The notes under the pieces were generated by a model. That model did no database searches. It saw nothing but the letters and a program-made list of their open reading frames with translations, and was not told the origin of the DNA. This document shows positions 1 to 11,490 of a stretch of 64,000 bases of DNA, piece after piece. Source of the DNA: Aurifilum marmelostoma (lineage: Eukaryota; Ascomycota; Sordariomycetes; Diaporthales; Cryphonectriaceae); assembly GCA_027559495.1 (NCBI GenBank), contig JAMXSV010000026.1, positions 1,488,001 through 1,552,000 of the forward strand, in the 5' to 3' direction. Both the position numbers and the translations under genes were made by a program. Position 1 is the stretch's first letter. Each line of letters opens with the position of its first letter.

Positions 1-654
1 AAAGACCCAGAGGACTCTTGTAAATAAGGTTCTAACTTCTTTTTGTCCTCTTTTGCTGGCTCTTAAAGCTATAATGGCCGGGATAGGCCTACGTGTTTTC
101 TGGTAAAGTATTCATCGAAGCAACAACAATATATGCATATATGCATATATATATAAGTATATATATGAAAGTATGGGTCTACTTGAAACAAGCAAAGAGT
201 GCCAACCTCAGCTAAGCAGCCTTTGGCATACAGGGACCTAAAACCATTGCCAGTAAATACAGTGGGCGGTGCCTTGTAATAAGTGCCATGGTGCCATGCC
301 AGAAGCTGGCACGGCTGGGTGCTGCTTGGAGGTGGGCGGTTAGTCCCGTGTCCCCACCCAGAGCAAGGATGCTGTCACCTAGGGAGCCATGCAGTGTTGA
401 TTTTCGCGTTTTCAGCGAAGGCTGCCCGCCCAGCCGGCTTCTCTTTCCAACCCACCACAACGAAGGGCAGCTCGACAACACACCACCTCCTCGCAACAGG
501 CAGGCTTGCCTTAGGAGGCACACCCTTTCCAGAAGGCCCTACTAACCCCACAGGCGACAATCTCATCTTTCCCTGGATAGCGACACCGGACGTCACCCAG
601 GCCACTCCTCCCTCCCCTCGAGCTCGCTGCGCATCATCACGCACCGCGATCAGC
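1..654. other. Intergenic, upstream of POM34
   Basis: No gene recognised. It contains an alternating AT/GCAT microsatellite (129-175). The stretch from about 283 is open in the POM34 frame, but no homology-like sequence precedes the ATG at 655, so it is treated as leader. Confidence 0.6.
129..175. repeat. AT-rich alternating purine-pyrimidine microsatellite
   Basis: Runs of ATAT interrupted by GCAT, self-complementary over most of its length. It lies in the 5' intergenic region and has no coding potential. Confidence 0.85.
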
Positions 655-1575
655 ATGTCGGCATCGTCAACGGCCCTCGCCGTCAGTAAGGCCCGGTTTA
701 ACGTGACGCCCACCAAGAAAACACCAACCAGGGACCTCCCACCAGCCACCGAGTCGCCTGGAAACTGGCAGCACCCTCGCATCGACGAGATCACCCGCCG
801 ACAGAGCGCCACCCTCTTCACCAGCGACAATGTCAAGACGGTCATCTACAACATAGCTGCGGTTTTCGTGGTCGGCTTCCTCCACAGGATCTATGACGAC
901 TTTGGCTCGAGATGGATGTAAGCACACGCGCGACAGCCACCCCAGGTGTCCCCCCTCCCCCCAGGGGCTGGGTCGCGAGAGCTAACAACAGTATGTAGTC
1001 ATGGCGTCGATACGAGGACAGCAGTCTGGTGGGCTTTCTTCGCCTTCTATATGCTGCCGCTCTGGAATATCCTGGTCGCCTGTCTCCCTCTCCTCCGGGA
1101 GAAGGATGACTTGTCTGATATCCCCCTCACGCCGGCACAGCGGAAGCTGCTCGGGCTCCCGCCGAGCTCGAAGCCGCCAGCGCCCGATACCGTCTACAGC
1201 ACACCTCCACGATACTCCCGGACCCCGTCCATCGCGAGCTCGACCGGCAAAGCCAGCCCGAACAACTCGCCTTTGTCTGCTAACGGCAGTACCGGCTCTG
1301 GTTCGAGGATGGGCGGGTCACCATACTCGCCTGTGGTGAGCCCCTTACTGCAGAAAGCAATAGGCTTCAATGGGCGCCGCTCGACCTCACAGGGGTCGCC
1401 CACGCCTCTCAACCAGAGCCTGCTCAACCAGAGCACCACATCTTTCAGCTCTAGCGTCTTCTCCGAGCCACCTGCCACGCCGAGCCCGCCCGGCGGAAAG
1501 AGGACCAGCGTGGGGCTGAACAACAAATGGTTGTACGAGAGGAGCAGGAGGTCGTCGAACAATGTGTGGTCATAA
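655..1575 (+). CDS. POM34: Nucleoporin POM34 (integral pore membrane protein)
   Basis: Membrane nucleoporin that, in yeast, anchors the nuclear pore complex in the pore membrane together with POM152 and NDC1. Exons 655-917 and 999-1575 give 279 aa. The intron has a GTAAGC donor, a GCTAAC branch site and a TAG acceptor, and the split codon reads ATT. Two hydrophobic segments are visible at about residues 63-80 and 96-120, separated by a short charged loop. They are followed by the conserved stretch DIPLTPAQRKLLGLPPS and a Ser/Pro/Thr-rich, low-complexity C-terminal tail facing the nucleo- or cytoplasm. This two-TM plus disordered-tail layout is typical of the fungal NPCC family. The ATG at 655 was chosen because the open stretch upstream looks like leader. 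HID1 follows on the same strand about 0.8 kb downstream. Confidence 0.85.
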
Positions 1576-2380
1576 AAGCAGCGGTCAGAAAAATTGATGA
1601 TCAGGATATAAAAGACAAGTCTTGGGTCATGCGCGGTGCGACCTCACAGAGGTTTAAGGCGGTGTCCTTGCGGCGAGTGGTCGCGACCGTCGAGGGGATC
1701 GCCCACGAGCTGGGACGGCATTGCGAATTCCTGTCACCCTACCCAGCCAAGAAATGCCCACATGGATGGTGGTTATATATGCATGCCGTGGAACTTTTTC
1801 AAAATTCCGTGTGCTCTTGTGACAAGTGTGGCACGCCTCGAGAGAGAGAGGGACCTTAAACGGAACATCACATAGAGAGAGACGAAAGAGAAGCCGAACA
1901 AGACATGTGAGACACAGGATATTGGGCACAGCTGAGACAGGATCTAGAACCTGTGTGTTGCGTGAAGCATAAATAAATGAGAAACTACTGCTGCTTGCAG
2001 ATTTGAGTCAAATTTTTCTTCTTTTTATATCGCCTCTGGTTTGCTTGTTGTGAAGTTGAAAATGTGGTGGTCGGATCGGAGGTGACGTACTAGTAGCTAG
2101 TCCTCCTGGCCAGGGGTTTCCCTGGGCGTGCTGTGGTCATTCCGCACTTGACAGGACCTCGCCTCGGCGAACGCAGGCCCCAAGTCTCCGGCTTCACCTC
2201 CTCCTGCCTGCCCACCCACGAACAAACGAAGCCCGTTTCCTCCAAGCTTCCTCGTCACCGCCACGCCCTGGCAGCGCTCAGCCCACCTCTGGCACCTCTC
2301 GTCGCCGAGAGTCGAGTCACCGTCTAACCTCTCCCCATCTCGCCTTGAGAGACAGCTATCGGGTCGCTGCCAACAACAAC
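1576..2380. other. Intergenic POM34-HID1
   Basis: Contains the POM34 3' region with an AATAAA-like signal (about 1971-1978) and the C-rich HID1 leader. No gene seen. Confidence 0.6.
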
Positions 2381-5351
2381 ATGGGTGCGAGCGACTCGAA
2401 GCTGGTCTTCAAGAAGGGCATCTTCAGGCTCTGCGGCGAGCGCAACATTCCTGCCGACGACCCATACTGGACTTCCGTGCGTTTGGCCCCCACCAGCAGC
2501 CTCTCTTCCCACGCTGCTCTCCTTCCTCCAATCCTTCCTTCCTTCCCTTCCCGAACCTCAGTCGTACTGACTGCAGTGTCATGGTGACAAACAACAGTTC
2601 TGGGAGCTGCCAGAGTCCTCCGAGGATGTCTTCAGCCTCTTCGCCCCCGCCGACATCCGCCGCACGAGGGACACTGCACTAGAGAATCTAGAAACCCTCA
2701 TATTAGCCGTCACCTCCCGCCTCTTCGTCCTGCGCCATCACCCTTCCTTCCCCGACCCCGAGATCGCCCCTGAGCGAGATGCCCTCAACTGCATACGGGT
2801 CTTGACCCGCGTCATACCTTACCTCTACGAGGCCGACAACCTACAGGAGTGGGAGCAGCGCTTCTTCTGGGGGGTCAGGCGCAAGAGGACCAGGGAGGCC
2901 AGGATCGCGAATGAGGTGCTCTTTGATGAGGGCGAGGAGGAGCAGGAGGCACAGCTCAAGAAGCGGCCGACGGAGGAGTGGGAAGTGACCAGGCCGCTGG
3001 CTGAGGAGCTCCTCGACACCCTGGTGGACCTGCTCTTCTTCTCCGACTTCACAAGCACCAAACAGCCGCACGGCAAGCCCAAGGTCACTTACATGATATG
3101 GCAGAGCGGCGTGGGGTGCAACCAGACGGTCGCCACGACCAAGGAGCTCGAGAGCAACCGCATCGAGGTCCTCCGCCTGCTGCTTACCCTCACCGGCCAG
3201 GGCATGTATATGTCTGCCGCGGCGCTACCACAATATGGCACGAGGGCTCTGTCGCACCTCTGCACCTGCTCAGACAAGCAGGTTGTCTTGTCTGTCCTGT
3301 GCTCCCTGCTGAATACTGTACGTCTGGCTTCGACTTCACCCTCTGAACCAGAGCTGACCGAATCTCCTTCTCCTCCAGACGATGAAATACAACCCTGCGA
3401 GCTGGCGAGTTCCCTACAACGCGCTCGTGTTCAAGGACCCAAAACAGATTCTTGTCACCTACTCATTACAATTCCTCCTCGTGACCGTCCTCTATCCCGT
3501 ACCGGAGACCAACGGCGAAGCGCAAAAAAACTGGTTCCGACACTTTCTCGGGCGCATACATAGACCACAAGACTTCCAGTTTATTGTCGACGGCATGACT
3601 CGGATCCTGAACCAGCCTCTACAAGCTAATGCCTCGTACATTCCTGGGACACAGTCGTCCATCAGGTTCGGGCCCGAGATGATCATGCTGTTCTGGGAGA
3701 TCACGCAGTGCAACAAGCGATTTCGTTCATTTATTGTGGACACGGAGAGAGCACATGATTTCGTCGTCCTGATCTTGTTCTATGCCTTGGAATACAAAAA
3801 CGACGCGTCCAAGCAGGGTGTGGTCAGGATGTGTGCATTCCTCCTGCAGACGCTTAGTGTTGAGAAGAACTTTGGTGTAAATCTGAACAAGAACTTTGAG
3901 GCTCAGGAGACCCTTCCTCCTGTGGTACGGATTCAGGGTTTCAGGGGAACTTACGCCGACTTCCTCGTTCAGGTGAGCTGGCCCTGTTACTCAAAGGTTC
4001 ATTATCGTTCTGCTACAGGAGTCGCTAACACTGACCCTAGTCCATCTACAACCTCATCACCACGAGCAATGGCAAGCTTACCGCCATCTATCCAGCCCTG
4101 CTGGCTGTCATTAATAACATCGCCTATTATCTTGAGGGCTTGAGCACTGCAACGAGCACCAAGCTGATGCAGCTGTTCAACTCCATGTCCTCACCGTCAT
4201 TCTTGCTGGTCAACGAGACGAACCACAGCCTTTTGAGAGCCTTACTGGAATCCATGAACTCCATACTGGAGCACCAGTACAAGAGTGAGCCAGCTTCTCC
4301 CTCCCTCCTTGTTTGAATAGGGCGACGATAAGGCGTTGATTCAAATGCTGACAAAAATGTAGAAAATCCCATTTTTGTCACCACGATTATGCGAAATAGA
4401 AAACGGTTTGAGGCACTGAGAAATTTTACCCTGGAGAGTGGACAAGAGGAGATCGAGAGGCGCAACAGACGGAGGAAAGACGCGCGGCCATCTTCGGAAA
4501 TAGACTCGACGAGAAGTTCTGCGGAGAGCTTGAGAAGCCCCGTCGGGAGCCACTCCCGCGCACCAGCACTAAGTAACGTGCCGGAAGAGGACGGCACGTT
4601 TACGATCGGTGACGAAGAGGAGGACAGTGATGACGAGCGGCCAACACCGTCGCAATCGGACCCCGGCGAGAACCCGTCGCGCGCCTCATCGGTGGTCGAA
4701 GATGCGGTGCCGACACAGCTTCGCGGCATGTCGGAGAAGGCCCGCGGCAAGATGCCGGCCGGTGTGCAGAACTTCTCGAGGCAGAACAGCATGACCAGCC
4801 TCAGCGGATACTCGGTGTCGGGTCAGTCGCAGAGCGGGCAGTTCGAGCCGACGGCGCAGTGGATCGACAGCTGGCTTCCGGAGCTACCGCTGCACACCAT
4901 CCTGACCACGATCCAGCAGGTGTCGTCGCTCGTGCCCCGGCAGTCCCTGATCGCAGACCATGCCTCGCCAGACACCCTGCGCCAGATCAGCCAGGTCAAG
5001 CTGGTCGGCGTCGACGTCTCGCCCGTGCGCGTGCACTCGTTCGAGTGGTCGCCCCTGGCCCTAGGATGGTATGAGTCGCTCCTCTGGAGCTTTGTGTTCA
5101 GCAGCGAGATGCAGGTCTCGAGGGGCACGGTCGGTATCTGGAACGGCACAGCGATCAAGCTCTTCCGAGTGCAGGAGACAGCACCCGAGGGGCCGACCCT
5201 GACCTCGCCCAGAGGAGCGGTAGATGCGGTGGGTAGCAACATCGTGTCAAGGATCGGGGCGATCAACCTGCGAGGCCCACAGGCGCAGTCGCCGACGAGC
5301 GCACCTGGCGGTGGCTCGGCCGGCAGCACACCCCATCTCGGGCGAAACTAG
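2381..5351 (+). CDS. HID1: HID1 / ECM30 family protein (dense-core/late-secretory trafficking)
   Basis: Peripheral membrane protein of the Hid1/Ecm30 family, acting at the Golgi/trans-Golgi in animals and linked to cell-surface and secretion phenotypes in yeast. Five exons: 2381-2476, 2598-3317, 3379-3972, 4041-4284 and 4363-5351, giving 880 aa, a usual length for fungal members. The N-terminus MGASDSKLVFKK fits an N-myristoylation signal (Gly2, Ser6) and matches the conserved start of animal HID-1. The first half is alpha-helical and carries strings such as WELPESSEDVF and YNLITTSNGKLTAIYPALL. A charged, Ser-rich insert (about residues 570-690) precedes a conserved C-terminal block ending near WNGTAIKLFRVQ. 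All introns are GT-AG, and phases were checked. A G6 run in exon 2 (2869-2874) is in frame here. Confidence 0.9.
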
Positions 5352-6326
5352 CAGTCGGGGGATGGGAGCGAGTCGAGATATGATGAGAGGAACAGTAGAA
5401 GCCGCGGCCGAAGCATGAGAGGCACGATTGTTGGGCAATAAACATCGGCGAGGCACCCCTGCGTTATCATTCTGCAGACGACAGACAAGCCTTATAGGAT
5501 GATGATGCAGGTGGTTGTGCCTGACAGAAGATGACAGTAGCGATACTAGATCTTTTATGGGGCGTGGCAATAAAACGTCTCGACGAAATAAGACGTCTGT
5601 TGATATTGCTTACCCAGAGAAGAATGGCGAGTGACCCGGGGGCGCCAGTTTCTGGACAATAGATTATGAATGAACACAGTCATAGCCATGCCCGTTATTA
5701 TGCTACAATGCCGTCCATGCTGCGGACGTGTATTGTAGGTCCGGTAACTTGCCTACTACCCCTGCGGTAGAAACCGACTGGTCGAATCATAGATTTACAG
5801 TTGCAGTATGTACCCTTGAAAAGGGCGGAATCCTCACTCGTACTCGGCCTTTTTTATTTTATTTTTAAATTTTTAACCTTACCTTTAAGAATGCCATGTA
5901 ACAAAGTAAAAGACGCAAACAATGCTATTGCGTTTGGCATTGGTTCTCATTAATAACAATCTTGGGCATAATATTATTATTGGCTCGAGGGAGGGAAAGC
6001 TCCGGCGCCTACTGCCATCGCAATCTCCTTGCCCCGAACATTGTCTCCCTCTGGCTGCCTGCACGCGCGACAATGCGCCTAGCCCCCCGGTACTGTACCA
6101 TAGTTATTTACTCACCACTCTTTGGTTTTTTTTTCTTCTTCCTTTCCCCCCTCTCTCTTTCTCTGTGATGCTGTTTTCCTTTTCCTTTTGCCACCTCTGG
6201 GCTGCCTCCCGAACAAGAGGAGGGAGCCGTCACAAAGCTGACTGACGTGGCGACAGTCTAGACTTTGATCGTCCTCCCAGTCGCGTGAGCTCCCTCCCGG
6301 ATGGGCGGGTTTCTGTTTTTGTTCGT

Positions 6327-6345
6327 ACATGCATGCATGCATGCA
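6327..6345. repeat. (CATG)n tandem repeat
   Basis: Four to five head-to-tail CATG units, each overlapping the palindrome GCATGC. Intergenic. Confidence 0.85.
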
Positions 6346-6387
6346 CGGTAAATCAAGTAGCAGGTAGTTGGTGCTACCACTACTGTA

Positions 6388-6399
6388 GGGGGGGGGGGG
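6388..6399. repeat. G12 homopolymer
   Basis: Uninterrupted run of 12 G. Its length is likely unreliable, in view of the coding-frame breaks at G6-G7 runs elsewhere in the window. Confidence 0.8.
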
Positions 6400-6427
6400 C
6401 AAAGGCCTTGGGGGGACAGGTTCCCTA

Positions 6428-6451
6428 CTCTCTCTCTCTCTCTCTCTCTCT
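6428..6451. repeat. (CT)n dinucleotide tract
   Basis: Twelve uninterrupted CT units in the intergenic region between HID1 and the epoxide-hydrolase-like gene. Confidence 0.9.
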
Positions 6452-7276
6452 TTCTCGGCCAGCGGCAAGCAGCCCGCAGCTCTGGAACCCTTGCTGATCA
6501 TTTAGTCCCCCACAAGCTTGGCCCTGGAAGAAGGAGGTGGGGGGGTAACCCCCAAGCAGGGTCCGGTCCCCTTCCCGACTTTGCTGCATTGGCAGATCAA
6601 TTTCCGAACGTGGCCAGGGGCGCGAAGATCCAGTGGCGGTGCGTGCGTGGCCCGCTCCCTCCCTTCCGGTTTGACAGTCAGGACAAGTCCAAGCTCTAGC
6701 CAAGTTTTTTTTTCCTTCTCCCTACAGTCTTCGCGCGCAAGCCACAGGACCCCTGAAAAACCGCCAGGCTCGGGAGGGCGATAGCGTCTGTCTTTGCGCT
6801 GTTCAAGCCACGCCTAGTAGCACGCTTCGGGACGGGATTCGGGCGGTGATAGGTTTAGGATATCCAACCAGGCCCCATTTTCCCCTTTTAGATGAAGGGT
6901 CAGGGTGTGGGATGGGCGCCAGGGGGGGGGGTCCAGTAATAGAGAAGAGGGACGACGATACGGCGGTAGGAAGAAAAGCGTGGTTGTCCGTGTTTATTAC
7001 ATAGTGTTATTGCATTGATTTACTGCTTTTTTTTTCTTCTTGTCGCGCGGGTCTTGACCAAGTTTCTTGCGCTGCTACTCATCTCTTCTTGTGGCCCGGC
7101 CTTTCATTTCTCTTCTTCCTTCTCTATTCTTCTGGTTTGACATTGGTCTGTGGGGTTTGATCATACGTGTGCAGTTCTTGTTACTTACCTTCGTCAGCTT
7201 CCCGAGAATTCGGGATTTTTTTTTTTTTTTGGAACTCTTTCCTTGCTCCTGGAGGACATGTAATTTTGTGGACACG

Positions 7277-9249
7277 ATGGCCGACAACGAGGACACCCCC
7301 GGCGCCGCAGCCGATGATGAGATCAAGCCTTACAAGATCCACGTATGTTTTTCTCCTTTCTTGTTCATCATCACAGCCTAACCCTGTCATGGCTCGCCTC
7401 CTGCTAACGACGCCACTTTATAACAGGTCTCGAGCAAATACCTCAAGCTGACAAGGCAGAAGCTCGAGCTGACGAGGCTGCCGCACGAGGGGGCGGAACC
7501 CCCCTCCGAGGACTGGTGGGAGCCCAAACCGCAGGTCGAATCGCTCATCGACTTCTGGCTCGAGAAGTACTCGTGGCGGAACCAAGAGGAGACTCTGAAC
7601 AAGACCCCCCAGTTCAGGACAGCAATCTCCATTCCTGGCTCCGAGACACCCCTCAGACTGCATTTTGTCCACGTCAAGTCGTCCCATGAGCACGCACTGC
7701 CGCTTTTGTTGATCCCGCCCTTTCCCTTCTCGAACCTGGCGCTTCTGCACCTGGTGAGCCTCTTCACTGAACCTCAGGATGCGGCAGCCAACCAGCCGTT
7801 CCACCTCGTGATACCAGCACTGCCAGGCCTTGGTTTCAGCGATCCGCTCCCGACCAACACACCCGAGATCTCGACCACGGCAGAGATGCTCAACACCGTC
7901 ATGACGCGCCTCGGATACCAGCACTACCTTGCCACCAACGCCGGGCCCGCGCAGCACTCCCCAGCCGAGATCGACTGGAAGCTCATCAGCTGCCTCACCA
8001 CCCAGTACCCGGGCTCATGCATCGGGGCCCACTTCATCGCCCCCTCGCTGGTGAGGCCAAAGCTGTCAGAGGCACCCATCGAGTGGGCCAAGTGGACCAT
8101 CGCCAGTGCTTTCAGTGCTGGGATCCTGGGTTATAGCGAACAGGATTTTTCTGCGCTCAAGTCAGCACCGATCGCCCAGGGCTCCAAGAAAAAGAAGGGC
8201 CTGACACCCTCAAAGCTGGGGCTGAATGCTGTGGGCCTGCGCGAGCCCAACACACTTGCGTAAGTGAGAGCTTCCTCTCGTCGAGCGGGTACCTGGACGC
8301 ATGCTGACCGCACCCAACCCGTTCGACAGTTACGCCATGTGCGATTCGCCGGTCGGCCTTCTCGCCTTCGCCATGAAGGGATTGGGTCTCCAAGCCCCAC
8401 GGATGCAGTTCACACCCGAACAGATCATTACCTTGACCAACCTTGCCTGGCTCCCAGGCCCCGAGTATTCGATGCGCTTTTGGGCACGGTGTGCAGCACT
8501 AGACGACGACAAGATGGTACAACAAAAGAAACCCGCGGGCAACAACAAACCACAAGTCGGCATTACCGTGTTCCTGGGAGGGGAAGATGACGGTGTGGAC
8601 AATGGAGCCGCCGCCCAGGAAGTAGGAGAGGGGGGCGATCAAGCTCGAGAGCCCAACCAAGATGGACGCCGGAGCTGTGTATGCGTGCCCTGCATGGGCA
8701 AACGCCCACTACAACGTCCTCTTCTCGCAGAGGGTGTCGGGTAAGGCCGGACTGCTGGCGTGGGAGAGACCAGACGTCATCCTAGCAGGAATCAGGGGGC
8801 TCGCGGCAGAAGTGTTGAAGGTCGACAGACGGCTTCAGTCTGAGCATGCCACCCCCACTGCTCCTCTCGAGAATGTAGTGGTTGGTGAAGAATCGGCGAC
8901 AAGAGATGATGGCGGTCTCAAACCACCACCAAGACCGACTCTAGAGCAGGGCGACAGCTCGAAAACACAAGTTGGTGAGGAGCCGGCGGCACAAGATGAT
9001 GGTCTCAAGCCACCGCCGAGACCGTTGCTGGAGCAGGGCGACAGCTCCCAGACCCAAGTGGCATCGGAGCCTCCTGCAAGCCCCAAGGGTAAAGTGGCCG
9101 AGGCAAAATCTGACGACAATGCTCTCAAGCAGAGCCGGGGCGACAGAGACAGGACCGAGTCACCGAGGGGAGGAACACCAGACACAGTGGTCCTAGTGAC
9201 TGCGCCGACGGGTGAAGAGACCAGAAATAATGGAGTTGACGGAAGATGA
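7277..9249 (+). CDS. Epoxide-hydrolase-like alpha/beta-hydrolase, degenerate active site; frame break at G6
   Basis: The N-terminal part resembles the epoxide hydrolase N-terminal (EHN) family: a DWWEPKPQVESLIDFWLEKY segment, then NKTPQFRTAI, then GLGFSDPLP. The oxyanion HGWPG-type motif is absent (PPFPFSN instead). The GGDWG motif carrying the nucleophile Asp is replaced by ATNAGPAQHSP, so hydrolysis by the usual mechanism is not expected. Exons: 7277-7342, 7427-8259 and 8330-9249. Frame is lost inside exon 3. Removing one G from the G6 run at 8630-8635 gives a continuous 605-aa product passing through YACPAWANAHYNV, which looks conserved. Alternative: a 67-nt intron at 8595-8661 is also phase-compatible. 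The tail after about residue 480 is disordered, with two tandem copies of a 29-30-aa repeat (see separate entry). Confidence 0.7.
8881..9057 (+). repeat. Two-copy 90/87-nt in-frame tandem repeat in C-terminal tail
   Basis: Unit 1 is 8881-8970 and unit 2 is 8971-9057, followed by a decayed start of a third. Both encode VGEE(S/P)A..DDG..LKPPPRP.LEQGDSS.TQ. They differ by one codon in length and by scattered third-position changes, so this is a real coding duplication under some constraint rather than an assembly echo. Confidence 0.85.
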
Positions 9250-10123
9250 CGACGACGAACATGCCAACTCGAAACTGCACACACAACACACGCACACAAG
9301 AGACCCGCACGCCATACTGGCCTTTTCCTTTTGAAATATAGCCTTCTCGTTTTCGATGATACCATTCCTTCTCCCGAAATAATGAACAGCAACAATAAAG
9401 CAATGTCAAATTCCTGCCAGCTCTGGTCGATATTTCATGCCCTCTCATGATGGACAATGACTGTGGAGGACGCTGGTGGACGAGGACCTTGATGGAAACA
9501 TGGGGTAGTTGGGGGACGTTAGGGGATTCTTAGGGAATTGAGCGGAACAAACACGATATACCCTCGAAATAATGAATTAATTGAAACATCGAGACAGAGT
9601 CGGAAGGTTCGAATTCTCTTTTGTTTGGCTGTAACCGTGATGTGATGTCGTAGATAAAAGGAGCTGAAGAATGAAGGGGAAGGGAATCTTGAGAGAGACT
9701 TGTCAGGATAGGATGACGTCTGAAGGATCTCCAAAAGGTGACTGACATTCAGAGGGGCTGGATCAGCACTTGCTGTACAGGGATCGGACAGCCCGGCGGG
9801 TCAGGGTCTTCCCTGGCCTGTCTCCAACAAACGTGGCCTTAGCTCTAGCTCTCACTCTTGCTCCAGCTCCAGCTGCCTGCACCGTTGGACTGGCCAAACA
9901 TAACTGCAGTGGAGCCTCAAGACACTATGGCACTCAACTCATGACAGCACCTTCAACGACAACAGCACAGCCTATAGACTCGAACGTGGAGGACAATAAC
10001 AACAACAACAACCACCACCACCGAAAAGACTAGCCCCCCCCCCGGGCAGTCCCTATTCAACATCCCTCCCTCCCCCCCTCTTCCCCATCATCAGGCCCGG
10101 TTTGGGCGTCCCCTCCGCCCGCC
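9250..10123. other. Intergenic upstream of SPC3
   Basis: 3' region of the previous gene (AATAAA near 9394) and the SPC3 leader, which carries an AAC/CAC trinucleotide tract (about 9995-10022) and C10 (10034-10043). No supported gene. Confidence 0.55.
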
Positions 10124-10915
10124 ATGTACTCCTCGCTCGTGCGCCTCCAAAACGCCTTTGGCTTCTTCACCACCGTCGCCTTCGTAGTCGCCGCCCTCAT
10201 CGCCGCGACCGACTTCCTCGCCCCGCGCACCCCGTCCGCCGGCGTCCTGAAGACGACCAACGTGCAGGTCATCAAGGGCAGGCCGCACTACTACTCGAGC
10301 AAGAAGGAAGAATACGCCGTCATCAAGTTCAGCCTCGACGCCGACCTGTCGAGCCTCTTCACCTGGAACACCAAGCAGGTCTTTGTGTATGTGACGGCCG
10401 AGTGGGATGCCGGCTCTGCGTCCGCGGGGCAGGGCGCCGGCAGCAATGCCACCAGCCAGGCTGTCATCTGGGACACCATCATCACCGCGCCTTCGTCGGA
10501 CCACCTGGGTAACTTTGGGCCGGCCAAGCTGAAGAAGCTGAGAAAGAGCGCCGATGGGAAGCCAATAGACCCGAGCCGGTGAGTATACACACGCGCACAC
10601 ACCTTTTTACACGTATATAAAGGGGCGTACGGAGAATCTGGGCAGGTTACGCTAATGCAAAGACGCAATAACAGCGGCAAGCTCTCCCTCAAGAACCAGC
10701 GTCCAAAATACCAAATTACCCACCCGTCCGGCAAGGTCGCCGATACCCCCGACGTCCAGCTGCGTCTGCACTACAACGTGCAGCCCTGGGTCGGGGCCTT
10801 GACGTGGAACCAGAATAGGGACATAGGTCTGTGGAAGGCTCTCACCGGCGCCGTCAGCGAGGCGTTCAGGCTGCCCTTGGTCAAGAAGGACAGCGGGGCC
10901 AGCTCTAAGAATTAG
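10124..10915 (+). CDS. SPC3: Signal peptidase complex subunit 3
   Basis: Essential non-catalytic subunit of the ER signal peptidase complex (SPC22/23 homologue), a single-pass type II protein with a large lumenal domain. Exons 10124-10578 and 10675-10915 give 231 aa. The donor is GTGAGT, there is a GCTAATG branch-like site, and the acceptor is ACAG; the split codon is CGC. The start MYSSLVRLQNAFGFFTTVAF gives one TM helix at about residues 13-33. The lumenal part contains the family strings AVIKFSLDADLSSLFTWNTKQ and YVTAEW, a conserved aromatic/Asp block, and a potential N-glycosylation site (NAT) near residue 107. An insert between residues 105 and 150 holds the intron end. It is convergent with XRN1, about 0.58 kb away. 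Confidence 0.92.
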
Positions 10916-11490
10916 GCGAGGCTGCGAGTCGACGTTACTGCCGGCGAAGGGGCGACTAAATGCAATTGATAGTGTCGGTGTGCATATATTCAATTTAACA
11001 CGGCGCAAAAATTCACGAGCGCCGATCAAGTCTCCACAATCGATTGATTATAGCCCGACGATGACACACGAACGACACTCGATATTCTTTTGGGGTCTCT
11101 GTAGCTCTACACTATATATCTATCTACTTCACGGTAGCACTTGTCTAGAAATGACACGCGTCTTCGCATCAAATGGCATGACCGCAAAGCCGCCTTGCGC
11201 ACAAGGTGGGGTGGGAACATCTAGTGTAGAGAATACACCCGTGATCGGCATGTGTAGGACATCCGCGTACTCTCGTAAGCCAGTTGTTTTCGTCCTCGTC
11301 CCCATCTCGGCCATGTAACTCTTCTGGAAAACGCCGGCTGTCCTTGTCCTGGGATATCACCCAGTACAAAATAACCGGGCTCACTCAGCCTCACCCAACA
11401 AAGTGGATGCGGCATCTTCAAGGAGTCACCAGCAGAGTCGTCGTCGGCTACTGTGCTCGGTTCTTGCGGAAGCTCCGCGGTGAACCCAAG
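10916..11490. other. Convergent intergenic SPC3 / XRN1
   Basis: Shared 3' region of two tail-to-tail genes. No further ORF with homology-like sequence seen. Confidence 0.55.

Larger units (their letters stand above)
5352..7276. other. 1.9 kb intergenic, low-complexity rich
   Basis: No gene recognised. It holds the HID1 3' region (AATAAA near 5436), a CATG repeat (6327-6345), G12 (6388-6399), a CT tract (6428-6451), G10 (6922-6931), and T-rich leader tracts just before the next gene (7028-7040, 7217-7230). Confidence 0.6.

Noticed and set aside
8622..8661. 40-nt intron as explanation for the frame change in the epoxide-hydrolase-like gene
   Set aside because: Phase-compatible, but shorter than the other introns here (50 nt or more) and lacking a branch site; a homopolymer error is simpler.
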